Notes under the pieces: generated by a model | Database searches by the model: none | What the model was told of the DNA's origin: nothing | Seen by the model: the letters and a program-made list of their open reading frames with translations, nothing else | Assembly: GCF_052060015.1 (NCBI RefSeq) | Contig: NZ_JBPODZ010000007.1 | Coordinates: 1 to 64,000, forward strand | Reading direction: 5' to 3' | Length of the DNA: 64,000 nucleotides | DNA from: Arhodomonas sp052060015 | GTDB lineage: Bacteria; Pseudomonadota; Gammaproteobacteria; Nitrococcales; Nitrococcaceae | Shown here: one piece after another, positions 1 through 7,368 of the stretch | Layout of the letters: each line of letters opens with the position of its first letter | How positions within the stretch are numbered: the first letter of the stretch is position 1 | Translations under genes and position numbers: made by a program

Positions 1-73
1 TCGGAAGTGAAACCACGCCGCGCCGATGATAGTGCCGCCTCGCTGTGGTGCGAAAGTAGGTCATCGCCAGGCC
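1..73 (+). rRNA. rrf: 5S rRNA, 3' part
   Basis: The first bases read as the 3' half of a bacterial 5S rRNA: the CCGATGATAGTG segment, then GCGAAAGTAGGTCATCGCCAGGC in pieces matching the conserved GAGAGTAGG and TGCCAGGC blocks of Escherichia coli 5S. The 5' part lies outside the window, so an rRNA operon ends here. The exact 3' end is uncertain by a few bases. Confidence 0.9.
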
Positions 74-82
74 CTTACCCCC

Positions 83-119
83 AAAACCCCCGCCCCGGAA
101 ACACCGGGACGGGGGTTTT
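83..119 (+). terminator. Intrinsic terminator of the rRNA operon
   Basis: A strong GC-rich hairpin: arm AAAACCCCCGCCCCGG, a short AAACA loop and the complementary arm ending in GGGGGTTTT. It begins about 10 bases after the 5S rRNA and ends in a T run, the expected arrangement for a factor-independent rRNA operon terminator. Confidence 0.85.
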
Positions 120-181
120 CTCGTTGGCGGTACGGTACTGCGGTATCATCGACGCAAACCCGGACGAGATTAAGAGACGCG

Positions 182-1489
182 ATGGCGGATCAGGATTACA
201 CGCTAGCGGACGACCTCCTAGAGTTCATCGATGCGGCCCCTTCGCCCTGGCACGCGGCGGCGATCATGGCCGCCCAGCTCCAGGGCATGGGCTTCGAGGA
301 GCTCCGGGAGGACACGGCCTGGACGCTGCGCCCTGGCGGTGACTACTTCGTGCGACGTGGTGGCGCCTCCCTCGTCGCCTTTCGGGTCGGGAGTGATCCC
401 GCCGGCTCGGGGCTACGCATTATCGGCACGCACACCGATTCCCCTGGTTTCCGGGTCCGGCCGGAAGCCGCGGTCGGGACCGACAACGGTCCGGGGACGC
501 TGCGCACCGTCGGTGTAGAGGTGTATGGCGGTCCCATCGTGGCCAGCTTTGCCGACCGTGACCTGGGCCTCGCCGGTCCGGTATGGGTGTCGGAGCCCGG
601 CACCGTCGCGACGCCAAGGCTATTTTCGTCCCCCCATCCACTAGTGCGCTTGCCGAACCTGGCCATTCACCTCAACCGCGGGGTGAACGAGGAGGGGTTG
701 AAGTTCCAGCTGCAGGATCAGTTGGCCCTGACCTTTGCCGAGAACGACGACGGCGCTGGGGAGGCCGGTCTGCGCGAATACCTGGCCGCGGAGCTCGGCA
801 CCACGGCGGACGCGGTCACCGCCTGGGAGCTGGCGGTTGCGGACTTGCAGCCCGGCACACGGTTCGGTCGGGAGCGGGAGTTTATTGCCAACAGCCAGCT
901 CGACAACCTCGCGAGCTGCCACGCGGGCCTACATGCCCTTGTTAACGAGCGTCCGGCCCGGGGCGTGACGATGCTCGCCTGCTTCGACCACGAAGAGGTG
1001 GGCAGCGAATCTCACCGGGGGGCGGCGGGGAACTTCCTGCCGTCAGTGATGGAGCGCCTCCTGGCCGCGGTGGAGGCGCGCGATGCCGCCGGCGAGGTCG
1101 CCGCCCGCAGCTGGCTCGTGAGCGCGGATATGGCCCATGCCTGGAACCCGAACTTCCCCCAAGCCTACGACGCCACGCACGCGCCACAGGTCAATGGCGG
1201 CCCGGCGATCAAGCTCAACGCGAAGCAGCGCTACGCCTCGGACGGCGAAGGGGAGGCCTGGTTCCGGGCCGCCTGCGACCGTGTCGGGGTCCCCGTACAA
1301 CGCTACGTGCACCGTAACGACATCCCGTGTGGCAGCACCATCGGCCCTATATCCGCGGCGCGGCTCGGGATACGGACCGTCGACGTGGGCAGCCCCATGT
1401 GGGCCATGCACAGTGCCCGTGAATCTGCCGGCGCCCGCGATCCGGCATATCTGGTAGCGGCGTTCCGCAGCTGCCTCGCGGAGGTGTAG
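182..1489 (+). CDS. apeB: M18 family aminopeptidase
   Basis: Cytosolic metallo-aminopeptidase of peptidase family M18 (435 aa, the usual length). Expected metal-site motifs are visible: HTDSPG at residues 84-89 (His84, Asp86), SQLDNL around Asp241, FDHEEVGS with Glu271 and Glu272, and a C-terminal MHSARE with His410. Family members remove N-terminal residues, often acidic or neutral, from peptides; the substrate here is unknown. The ATG at 182 is chosen because it begins the conserved N-terminus and follows an AGAG element; the frame stays open upstream, but that stretch runs into the rRNA terminator. It lies 5 bases before birA and probably shares its transcript. Confidence 0.9.
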   Translation: MADQDYTLADDLLEFIDAAPSPWHAAAIMAAQLQGMGFEELREDTAWTLRPGGDYFVRRGGASLVAFRVGSDPAGSGLRIIGTHTDSPGFRVRPEAAVGTDNGPGTLRTVGVEVYGGPIVASFADRDLGLAGPVWVSEPGTVATPRLFSSPHPLVRLPNLAIHLNRGVNEEGLKFQLQDQLALTFAENDDGAGEAGLREYLAAELGTTADAVTAWELAVADLQPGTRFGREREFIANSQLDNLASCHAGLHALVNERPARGVTMLACFDHEEVGSESHRGAAGNFLPSVMERLLAAVEARDAAGEVAARSWLVSADMAHAWNPNFPQAYDATHAPQVNGGPAIKLNAKQRYASDGEGEAWFRAACDRVGVPVQRYVHRNDIPCGSTIGPISAARLGIRTVDVGSPMWAMHSARESAGARDPAYLVAAFRSCLAEV

Positions 1490-1494
1490 TCCCG

Positions 1495-2475
1495 GTGGCG
1501 CGGCAAGGGCAAGGGGAGGGCGCCACCGACCGTGTCCTGGCCGTGCTCGCCGACGGTGCGGTCCATTCCGGCGAGGTGCTGGCGGCACAGGCGGGTGTCT
1601 CCCGTGCGGCGGTCTGGAAGGCCGTGGAACGGTTGCGCCACGCCGGCCATGACATCGAGGCCGTCCCGGGGCGCGGTTATCGGGCAGTGGCGCCCTATCC
1701 GCCGCTCGACAGGGCAGAGCTGGTGGAACGGCTCGCCATGGCCCCCAGAGAGCTGGATTTGCGCGTCTTTCGGGAGGTGGATTCCACGAATGCGGTCCTC
1801 CGCCGGGATCCGCCCCGGGAGGATCGGGTAGGGGTTGCCGTTGCCGAGCGCCAGACCGCGGGCCGTGGTCGCCGGGGGCGCGGATGGTGCTCGCCGCCGG
1901 GCGGCATCTACCTATCGGTATCCTGGCCCTATGCACACCTGGCGTGCGGCCCCGGCGGACTCACCCTCACCGTGGGGGTGTTCCTCGCCGAGGTCCTGCG
2001 CTCGCTGGGCATCGCGAGGGCGGGGGTGAAGTGGCCCAACGATATCTGGGTGGACGGGCGCAAGCTGGCCGGCGTGCTCACGGAGCTGGATGGCGATCCC
2101 ATGGGCGCCTGCCGCGTCACCGTGGGTGTTGGGCTGAACTGGCGGGTCGGGGGTGGTTGGCCTGAGGACTTTGCCGGATCGGCCGTCGGTATTGCGGATC
2201 TGGCGCCCGGGTGCGAGCGCACACAAACCGCGGCTGCGATGCTGAACGCGGTGACCGAGGCCTGCCACACCGCCCCCTCGGCGGGTGAGCGCATCCTCGG
2301 TGCTCGCTGGCGCGCCGTCGATCTGCTCGCCGGGGAGGCGGTGATCGTCCGCATTGGTGACCGGGCCGTGGAGGGGCAGGCTCTGGGCATCGATGACGAC
2401 GGTGCACTCCTGGTGGATAGCCCGGAGGGTCGGCAGCGGTTTGTGTCGGGGGATGTCAGCGTGAGGCCGCGATGA
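1495..2475 (+). CDS. birA: Bifunctional biotin-protein ligase / biotin operon repressor BirA
   Basis: Makes biotinyl-5'-AMP and transfers biotin to the acetyl-CoA carboxylase carrier protein; full-length BirA also represses biotin genes. The 326-aa protein has an N-terminal winged-helix domain (about residues 10-60), the adenylate-binding loop GRGRRGRGW at 123-131, then KWPNDIW and GRKLAGVL in the catalytic domain, and a C-terminal SH3-like cap. The HTH means it can act as a repressor as well as a ligase. Start is GTG. It sits between the M18 peptidase and pantothenate kinase genes and overlaps the latter by 4 bases (ATGA). Confidence 0.95.
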   Translation: MARQGQGEGATDRVLAVLADGAVHSGEVLAAQAGVSRAAVWKAVERLRHAGHDIEAVPGRGYRAVAPYPPLDRAELVERLAMAPRELDLRVFREVDSTNAVLRRDPPREDRVGVAVAERQTAGRGRRGRGWCSPPGGIYLSVSWPYAHLACGPGGLTLTVGVFLAEVLRSLGIARAGVKWPNDIWVDGRKLAGVLTELDGDPMGACRVTVGVGLNWRVGGGWPEDFAGSAVGIADLAPGCERTQTAAAMLNAVTEACHTAPSAGERILGARWRAVDLLAGEAVIVRIGDRAVEGQALGIDDDGALLVDSPEGRQRFVSGDVSVRPR

Positions 2476-3215
2476 TCCGGATGCTCTTTGATTGCGGAAA
2501 CAGCCGCTGCAAGTGGGCCGTAGCCGACGGTATCCGCATACTGAGCCGTGGCGTGATCAGCGGGACGGGCGCGGAGTTTACGCGCCACCTGCGGCTTGCC
2601 GCCGACGACGTGCCGCAGCCCATGGAGGCGGCGGTGGTGTCTGTGGCTGGTCCGGATCATGTAGCGGCCATCGAAACCTTTTGCCGGCAGCAGTGGGGCC
2701 TGCCGTTGCGCCAGGTAGTAACACCATCCCGGGGTGGGGGGATCCGCGTTGCCTACCCGGAGCCCCACACACTCGGTACCGACCGGTGGGCGGCCATGGC
2801 GGGTGCCGCCACCAACGGCCAGCTGCCCGCCTTCGTGGTGGACTGCGGCACCGCGGTCACCATCGACGTCGTCGATGCGAGCGGGGACCACGAGGGGGGA
2901 CTGATCGTCCCCGGGCTTTCCGCCATGCGGCGTTCCCTCTCCCGGGGCACCCACGCCCTGCCACCGGTCGCAGACGGCCCTATGCCGCTGCTGGCATCCA
3001 ACACCCCGGATGCCATTCGCGCCGGTACCCTGCGGGGGCTGGCCGCGATGATCGATGGGCTCTACCGGGAAGTCGTGGCCTCACGCGACTCTGACCTCCA
3101 GCCCCTCCTGACCGGCGGCGATGCCGACACCCTTGTGGCCTATATGGCTACTCCCTTCACCGTCATGCCCGACCTCGTGCTCCATGGCCTGGCGGCATTC
3201 CTCGAGAAGGGATGA
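2472..3215 (+). CDS. coaX: Type III pantothenate kinase
   Basis: Phosphorylates pantothenate in the first step of coenzyme A synthesis. The 247-aa protein has the ASKHA-fold motifs of CoaX: DCGNSRCKWA (7-16), GTDRWAAMAGA (102-112), DCGTAVTID (124-132) and GGLIVPG (142-148). The ATG overlaps the birA stop, so translation is probably coupled. birA followed by coaX and a tRNA-Thr parallels the birA-coaA-thrU order of enterobacteria, with coaX replacing the unrelated coaA. Confidence 0.95.
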   Translation: MIRMLFDCGNSRCKWAVADGIRILSRGVISGTGAEFTRHLRLAADDVPQPMEAAVVSVAGPDHVAAIETFCRQQWGLPLRQVVTPSRGGGIRVAYPEPHTLGTDRWAAMAGAATNGQLPAFVVDCGTAVTIDVVDASGDHEGGLIVPGLSAMRRSLSRGTHALPPVADGPMPLLASNTPDAIRAGTLRGLAAMIDGLYREVVASRDSDLQPLLTGGDADTLVAYMATPFTVMPDLVLHGLAAFLEKG

Positions 3216-3221
3216 GCACCA

Positions 3222-3250
3222 TTGCCCGACCGGCGCCCACTGGCTATGAT
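3222..3250 (+). promoter_or_regulatory. Candidate sigma-70 promoter for tRNA-Thr(TGT)
   Basis: TTGCCC at 3222-3227 and TATGAT at 3245-3250 are separated by 17 bases. Transcription would start near 3257, a few bases before the tRNA. The promoter lies just after the coaX stop, so the tRNA can be made independently of birA-coaX. Prediction from pattern only. Confidence 0.5.
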
Positions 3251-3261
3251 CTCGCTAACAG

Positions 3262-3337
3262 GCTGGCGTAGCTCAGTTGGTAGAGCAGCTGATTTGTAAT
3301 CAGCCGGTCGCAGGTTCGACTCCTGTCGCCAGCTCCA
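3262..3337 (+). tRNA. tRNA-Thr (anticodon TGT)
   Basis: A complete 76-base cloverleaf. The acceptor arm GCTGGCG pairs with CGCCAGC (3327-3333), followed by discriminator T and encoded CCA. The anticodon loop ATTTGTAAT contains TGT, and the T arm has GGTTCGACTCC. In enterobacteria this isoacceptor (thrU) is the first gene of the thrU-tyrU-glyT-thrT-tufB operon; the rest of that operon lies 56.8 kb away at the other end of the window. Confidence 0.97.
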
Positions 3338-3561
3338 TCAAAATCAATTTGTTACGCTACAATCTTCGCGCTCGCTCCCGCCTCTGCCTCTCTTATCGTC
3401 GCTTTGATACGGGTTTGGCAGCCAGCCATCGGTAGCCGCATCGGCGACGTTAGTCCCGTGTCCCCGGGCAGATCGCACATGAGGCGGGAGGGTGTTCACG
3501 GTGTGGGAGGGAGTACTGGCGTCGCAGACGCCGGGCGCCACGGATGCGGACCAGAAAGGCA

Positions 3562-3590
3562 ACGAACCGGCACCTTGCGTGCCGGTTCGT
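3562..3590 (-). terminator. Hairpin downstream of the first PEP-CTERM gene
   Basis: Perfect 12-base arms ACGAACCGGCAC and GTGCCGGTTCGT around a 5-base loop. It lies 18 bases beyond the stop codon of the minus-strand PEP-CTERM gene. On that strand the stem is followed by TGCCTTTCT, only weakly T-rich. Probably a terminator or 3'-end stabiliser. The rest of 3338-3608 holds nothing else I can recognise. Confidence 0.5.
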
Positions 3591-3608
3591 CGCGGTTGCG
3601 TGTTCTGG

Positions 3609-4412
3609 CTATACTCCTCTCTCCCGCATCCGCATCAGCCCGAACAGCCCGAGCCCCAGCAACGCAAGCGATGTGGGCTCCGGGATTGGCGCTGGCCCCT
3701 GCCCGGGATCCTCCCCGATCGGCGTACCGGCAATGGTGGTGCCATCGAAGGCCATGCCGGATTGGTAGGCCGTGTCGCTCCAGTTCACGACACCGAACTG
3801 GAGCGCATAGTCGTCGGCGCCCGCGATGGTGAATGTCGCCTTGATCCAGCCGGTGTAGCCACAGCCGGTGGACCAGCAAGCTCCTGAAGATCCCGCCAAC
3901 GGGGACCAGACGGGTCCTCCCGCGGTGATGGGCGTGGATGATGGGTCCAGCGTCGCTTCTGGCGTCGGCATGCCGAAACCAGGCACTGTGTCGCCTCCCA
4001 CGGTGTCGCTGGTCCGGGCCGTAAACAGCGTCGCGACTTCACCACCCAGATCGTCGATGAGCCGCGCCCAGGCATAATCGGCGAAGCCGCCCCCGTCGGA
4101 GGTGACGTAGTTGAAGAAGAACTCCAGCTCGTCCCCCGCATCCGCGCTGAACAGAGGCGAGGTGATCATCGAGCCGGTGGTCTCGCCGCCAAGGTCCAGA
4201 TCGTCGGTGGCGCTCGTCACGCCGCCGGCGGTCGACACCCATCCATATTGCGGGTCACCGAACGGCGACAGTGTCACCACGCCGTTTGCGCCCGAGGTCC
4301 CGCAGTCGCCCATGCAGGTCCAGTCGTCGATGACGATCGCGCTGCTCTCGACCGAAAAAGCCGCCAAGCCCGCCAGCGCAACGGCCCCTAGGGCCAGCTT
4401 TCTGAGTTTCAT
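3609..4412 (-). CDS. PEP-CTERM sorting domain protein
   Basis: A secreted protein of 267 aa, targeted for exosortase processing. It has an N-terminal signal peptide (MKLRKLALGAVALAGLAAFS), a Gly/Asp/Thr-rich body with few lysines and a WTCMGDCG segment after the signal, and a C-terminal PEP-CTERM domain: the PEPTSLALLGLGLFGL motif and hydrophobic stretch, then basic RMRERG. XrtA is expected to cleave near the PEP motif. The ATG at 4412 begins the signal peptide and has a GGGAG site upstream; the longer open frame adds an unlikely 41 residues. The body resembles a recurrent PEP-CTERM subfamily (perhaps NF038132), but its function is unknown. Transcription probably starts from the sigma-54 site at 4545-4560. 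Confidence 0.9.
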   Translation of the reverse strand: MKLRKLALGAVALAGLAAFSVESSAIVIDDWTCMGDCGTSGANGVVTLSPFGDPQYGWVSTAGGVTSATDDLDLGGETTGSMITSPLFSADAGDELEFFFNYVTSDGGGFADYAWARLIDDLGGEVATLFTARTSDTVGGDTVPGFGMPTPEATLDPSSTPITAGGPVWSPLAGSSGACWSTGCGYTGWIKATFTIAGADDYALQFGVVNWSDTAYQSGMAFDGTTIAGTPIGEDPGQGPAPIPEPTSLALLGLGLFGLMRMRERGV

Positions 4413-4544
4413 AGCTCGATGTCTCCCATACGTAGTCCATGATAGCGGCCCATGGCGGCGATAGGGGTTCCCGCTATTCTCCGTTATCGTAGTCGCGAAT
4501 CGATCGGGACTTATCGGCGACGACATGGGCGCCATGGGGGAGCA

Positions 4545-4560
4545 TGCAAGGGCCGTACCG
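4545..4560 (-). promoter_or_regulatory. Sigma-54 (-24/-12) promoter of the first PEP-CTERM gene
   Basis: On the minus strand the site reads CGGTACG-GCCC-TTGCA, against the consensus TGGCACG-N4-TTGCW. GG and GC are exactly 10 bases apart, and the -12 element is perfect. The predicted start near 4534 gives a leader of about 120 bases. The natural activator is PrsR, whose GAFTGA motif shows sigma-54 dependence and which is encoded in this locus. Confidence 0.7.
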
Positions 4561-4563
4561 GTA

Positions 4564-4586
4564 CCGAAAAACGTTTGGTTTTTCGG
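4564..4586. repeat. Perfect 9-bp inverted repeat beside the -24 box
   Basis: Arms CCGAAAAAC and GTTTTTCGG flank a GTTTG spacer. The repeat starts 4 bases upstream of the -24 element of the PEP-CTERM promoter, centred about 41 bases before the predicted start. It could be an operator or an RNA hairpin. It is closer to the promoter than a usual sigma-54 enhancer site. Confidence 0.55.
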
Positions 4587-4737
4587 ACGTTTCTGGGTAG
4601 TTCAGGTCATTGATGGGAACCAGCCGTGTTTGGTGTGAAGAATTCCGACAGCGACCCGGGTAGGCCGGGGTGGGGCTTGGCATGGAGTTCGTCGCAATGC
4701 GGGGTGCAAGCCCGGTGGAGTCTACGCGAGGTGTGCG

Positions 4738-6366
4738 ATGAGCATGACGGACTATTTGCAAACGGTTCGCAATGCCGTGGGCGACGATCGGGTCGACGCT
4801 GCGGATGCCGCGAACGAGCGCTATGGGGCCTCGACGGAAGGGGGGGAGACGGCGATCGCCGGCGCCATCCGTCCGGCGAGTGTCGCCGATGTGCAGACCT
4901 GTCTGCAGCTGGCTCAGTGTACCGGGGTCCCGGTCTATCCGGTCAGCACGGGGCATAACTGGGGCTATGGCTGTGCCCGGCCGGTGACGCATGGCTGTGT
5001 CGTTCTCGACCTCGCGGGCTTGAACCGTATACGGGACTGCGATGAGGAGCTAGGGGTGGTGACCGTGGAGCCGGGAGTTACCCAGGCTCAGCTCCACGCC
5101 TATCTCCGAGAACGACAGCTGCCCTTCATGGTGCCGGTTACGGGCGCCGGCCCGTCCTGCAGTATTGCGGCCAATGCGTTGGAGCGGGGCTATGGTATAA
5201 CGCCTTATACCGATCACTTCGCGGCCGTGACGGCTATCGAGGCGGTTCTGCCGACCGGTGCGCTGTATCGCTCGACGTTGACGGAGATGGGCGGCGAGGA
5301 GGTCGATCGCCTGTTCAAGTGGGGGATCGGACCCTACCTGGATGGACTCTTCGCCCAGAGTGGCTACGCGGTGGTGGTGAGCACGAGCGTGGCGCTCGCC
5401 TGGCAGCCCGAGCGCCTGGCGGCCTTCTACTTCGCCGCCCGTGAGCACGCGACGATCGAGGACTTGGTGCCGGCGGTCTCTCGGGTCCTGCGCGAGCTCG
5501 GCGGTACCGTACCGGCGATCAATATTCTGAACCCGCAACGCATGCTCTCCATGCTGGCGCCGTTCCCGGCGGACGAGGCGGAGGATGGCGTATTGCCCCG
5601 GGAGGCGGTTGCCCGACTCTCGCGCCATCACGGGATCGAAGCCTGGAATGGGGTGGGTTCCATCCAGGGCAGCCGAGAGGTGGTCAACGCGGCTCGCCGT
5701 AGTGTCCGTCGTATCCTAAAGCCCGCCACCTCGCGGTTCGTGTTCATCACCCACGGGCGCCTGGACTGGATCGAGCGCGGCGCGCGCATGGTGCCGAAGC
5801 GTTTCGGGGGGCGTGCGAGGCGGCTTGCCGGAACGCTGCGTGCCAGCCTGAACGTCATGGGGGGAGACCCTAGCGAGGTCGCGCTGCCCTTGGCGTACTG
5901 GCGTTCCGGTGTTCGCCCGCCCGCCGGTACGTCCATGAACCCGGCGCGGGATGGCTGCGGACTGATCTGGTACGCACCCCTGGTGCCGATGCGCGGGGAG
6001 GCGGTGCAGCGGTATCTGCGGCTGCTCGAGGAGATCTGCCCACAGTACGGCCTGAACCCGCTGGTGACCCTCACGACCCTCAACGACCGCTGCTTTGACT
6101 CCACCGTGCCGTTGCTGTTCGATCGCGCTGATCCGCGGGCGGTCGCGCGGGCCCACGAGGGCTACCGTGCTCTTCTCGAGGCGGGGCGGTGCGAGGGGTT
6201 TCTGCCGTACCGGCTGCATACTGGGGCGATGGATCTCCTCCCCGGACTGGAAACCGTGAGCATGCACGTCAGCAATGCGATCAAGCAGGTGCTGGATCCG
6301 GGGGCGTGTCTCGCCCCGGGGCGTTACCTTCCGCCACGACCGGCGGGCCTCGATACCGGCCAGTAG
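4738..6366 (+). CDS. FAD-dependent oxidoreductase, VAO/PCMH type
   Basis: A flavoprotein of 542 aa in the vanillyl-alcohol oxidase / p-cresol methylhydroxylase superfamily. The N-terminal half is the PCMH-type FAD domain (IRPASVADVQ, then VYPVSTGHNWGYG at 67-79, then VVTVEPGVTQAQL). The C-terminal half is the substrate domain, ending in NAIKQVLDPGACLAPGRYLPP, typical of 4-cresol dehydrogenase-like proteins. Relatives oxidise phenolic or alcohol substrates; the substrate here cannot be read from sequence. No signal peptide, so probably cytoplasmic. The start at 4738 follows GAGGTG; a second ATG lies at 4744. It is divergent from a PEP-CTERM gene and not a usual XrtA companion. Confidence 0.85.
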   Translation: MSMTDYLQTVRNAVGDDRVDAADAANERYGASTEGGETAIAGAIRPASVADVQTCLQLAQCTGVPVYPVSTGHNWGYGCARPVTHGCVVLDLAGLNRIRDCDEELGVVTVEPGVTQAQLHAYLRERQLPFMVPVTGAGPSCSIAANALERGYGITPYTDHFAAVTAIEAVLPTGALYRSTLTEMGGEEVDRLFKWGIGPYLDGLFAQSGYAVVVSTSVALAWQPERLAAFYFAAREHATIEDLVPAVSRVLRELGGTVPAINILNPQRMLSMLAPFPADEAEDGVLPREAVARLSRHHGIEAWNGVGSIQGSREVVNAARRSVRRILKPATSRFVFITHGRLDWIERGARMVPKRFGGRARRLAGTLRASLNVMGGDPSEVALPLAYWRSGVRPPAGTSMNPARDGCGLIWYAPLVPMRGEAVQRYLRLLEEICPQYGLNPLVTLTTLNDRCFDSTVPLLFDRADPRAVARAHEGYRALLEAGRCEGFLPYRLHTGAMDLLPGLETVSMHVSNAIKQVLDPGACLAPGRYLPPRPAGLDTGQ

Positions 6367-6381
6367 CCCGGAGCGCCGGTT

Positions 6382-6400
6382 CGCGGGATTGCGACCCGCG
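6382..6400 (+). repeat. Short inverted repeat after the flavoprotein gene
   Basis: CGCGGG and CCCGCG flank a 7-base loop, 16 bases after the flavoprotein stop. No T run follows, so it is a poor terminator. Its centre is about 92 bases before the predicted start of the next gene's sigma-54-like promoter, a distance at which enhancer sites occur. Role unknown. Confidence 0.35.
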
Positions 6401-6455
6401 TGCGATTTCCAGTTTGATCATCTTCGCAGCCCGCTGCCCGACGGCACGTTAGGGT

Positions 6456-6471
6456 TGGCACGTCACTTACT
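6456..6471 (+). promoter_or_regulatory. Sigma-54-like promoter of the acyltransferase gene
   Basis: TGGCACG-TCAC-TTACT: the -24 element matches the consensus perfectly, while the -12 element has TTAC instead of TTGC. The GG-to-AC spacing is the required 10 bases. The start would be near 6483, about 33 bases before the acyltransferase ATG. The altered -12 G makes this weaker than the two PEP-CTERM promoters. Confidence 0.45.
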
Positions 6472-6515
6472 GGCGTACACCCCTTTGGTGCGCGCAATGG
6501 CCGGGGAACACATCC

Positions 6516-7313
6516 ATGAGGTTGCAGGCGCCGGTTTCGCAACCGGGTTCGACTGCGGCCCCGCTGGGGGACGCGTGCGCGCTGTTCGAGCGCCACTTCG
6601 CCATTGAGATTGCGACAACGCCCGGGCAGCTCAACGAGGTCCATGCGCTGCGCTACCAGGTCTACTGTGTCGAGAATCCGTTCGAGGACGCGAGCCAGCA
6701 TCCCGACGGGCGGGAGATCGATGCATTCGACGCCAACGCCGTCCATGCGCTCGTGCGGCACCGAGCGAGCGGCGTATGCTGCGGTGCCGTGCGACTGGTG
6801 CTCGCCCGCCCTGATGCCTCGATGCCCTTCGAGGAGCACGGCCATGATCACCTGTACCCGGATGCCCAAGCCGTGTTGCGGGCTGGCCCCCGTGAATGCT
6901 TCGCCGAGATCTCGCGATTCGCCGTGAGTAAGGCATTTCGGCGTCGCTGTGGGGAGATACACCAGCCACACGGCGTGGCAAGCGGTGTCACGTACACTGA
7001 TTCGACGGATGGCCGACGACTCATGCCCCACGTGACCCTCGGGCTGTTCGCCGGGGTGGTGCGCCTGAGTGCGTTGCACGGCATTACCCACTGGCTCGCC
7101 GTGATGGAACCGACGCTGCTGCGGCTGCTGCGGCGTTTCGGTATCGGGTTGGCCGTCGCCGGCTCCGACGTGGACTACCACGGCCGCCGCCGTCCCACAC
7201 TCTCGGACGCGCGCTCCGTCATCACCGAGGTCGGTGCCGTCCGGCCGGATGTCTGGTGGCTCGCCACCGGTGGCGGCCGGGTGATCCCCAGGGGTAAGGG
7301 GTGTCAAGAATGA
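6516..7313 (+). CDS. PEP-CTERM/exosortase-associated acyltransferase (LuxI-like fold)
   Basis: A 265-aa protein of the exosortase-associated acyltransferase family (TIGR03694-like), related to acyl-homoserine-lactone synthases and GNAT enzymes. The signature is an N-terminal LNEVHALRYQVYCVE segment (about 40-53), an acidic DGREIDAFD stretch, GAVRLVLA, and EISRFAVSKAFRRR, as in autoinducer synthases. The substrate and product in these families are not established; an acyl chain moved from acyl-CoA or acyl-ACP is inferred. The ATG at 6516 follows GGGGAA and a sigma-54-like promoter. It converges on a PEP-CTERM gene. A paralogue is encoded at 9655-10362. Confidence 0.8.
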   Translation: MRLQAPVSQPGSTAAPLGDACALFERHFAIEIATTPGQLNEVHALRYQVYCVENPFEDASQHPDGREIDAFDANAVHALVRHRASGVCCGAVRLVLARPDASMPFEEHGHDHLYPDAQAVLRAGPRECFAEISRFAVSKAFRRRCGEIHQPHGVASGVTYTDSTDGRRLMPHVTLGLFAGVVRLSALHGITHWLAVMEPTLLRLLRRFGIGLAVAGSDVDYHGRRRPTLSDARSVITEVGAVRPDVWWLATGGGRVIPRGKGCQE

Positions 7314-7318
7314 AAACG

Positions 7319-7343
7319 CGAGGCGGCCCATGGGGCCGCCTCG
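7319..7343 (-). terminator. Hairpin terminator between convergent genes
   Basis: Arms CGAGGCGGCCC and GGGCCGCCTCG are perfectly complementary around a 3-base loop. It lies between the ends of the plus-strand acyltransferase and minus-strand PEP-CTERM genes. On the minus strand the stem is followed by CGTTTTC, so it works best for the PEP-CTERM transcript; it may serve both. Confidence 0.75.
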
Positions 7344-7368
7344 CCAGGCTTCATCCCTTGATTCTCGA

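Larger units (their letters stand above)
4413..4737. other. Divergent intergenic regulatory region
   Basis: This 325-base gap separates the minus-strand PEP-CTERM gene from the plus-strand flavoprotein gene. It contains a -24/-12 promoter facing the PEP-CTERM gene and a perfect inverted repeat beside it. A leader of about 120 bases would precede the PEP-CTERM gene. No clear promoter for the flavoprotein gene was found, and no convincing small gene. Confidence 0.6.

Noticed and set aside
4685..4705. Apparent TGGCATG -24-like box before the flavoprotein gene
   Set aside because: The -12 half is missing at the required spacing (GT instead of GC), so it is not called as a sigma-54 promoter.
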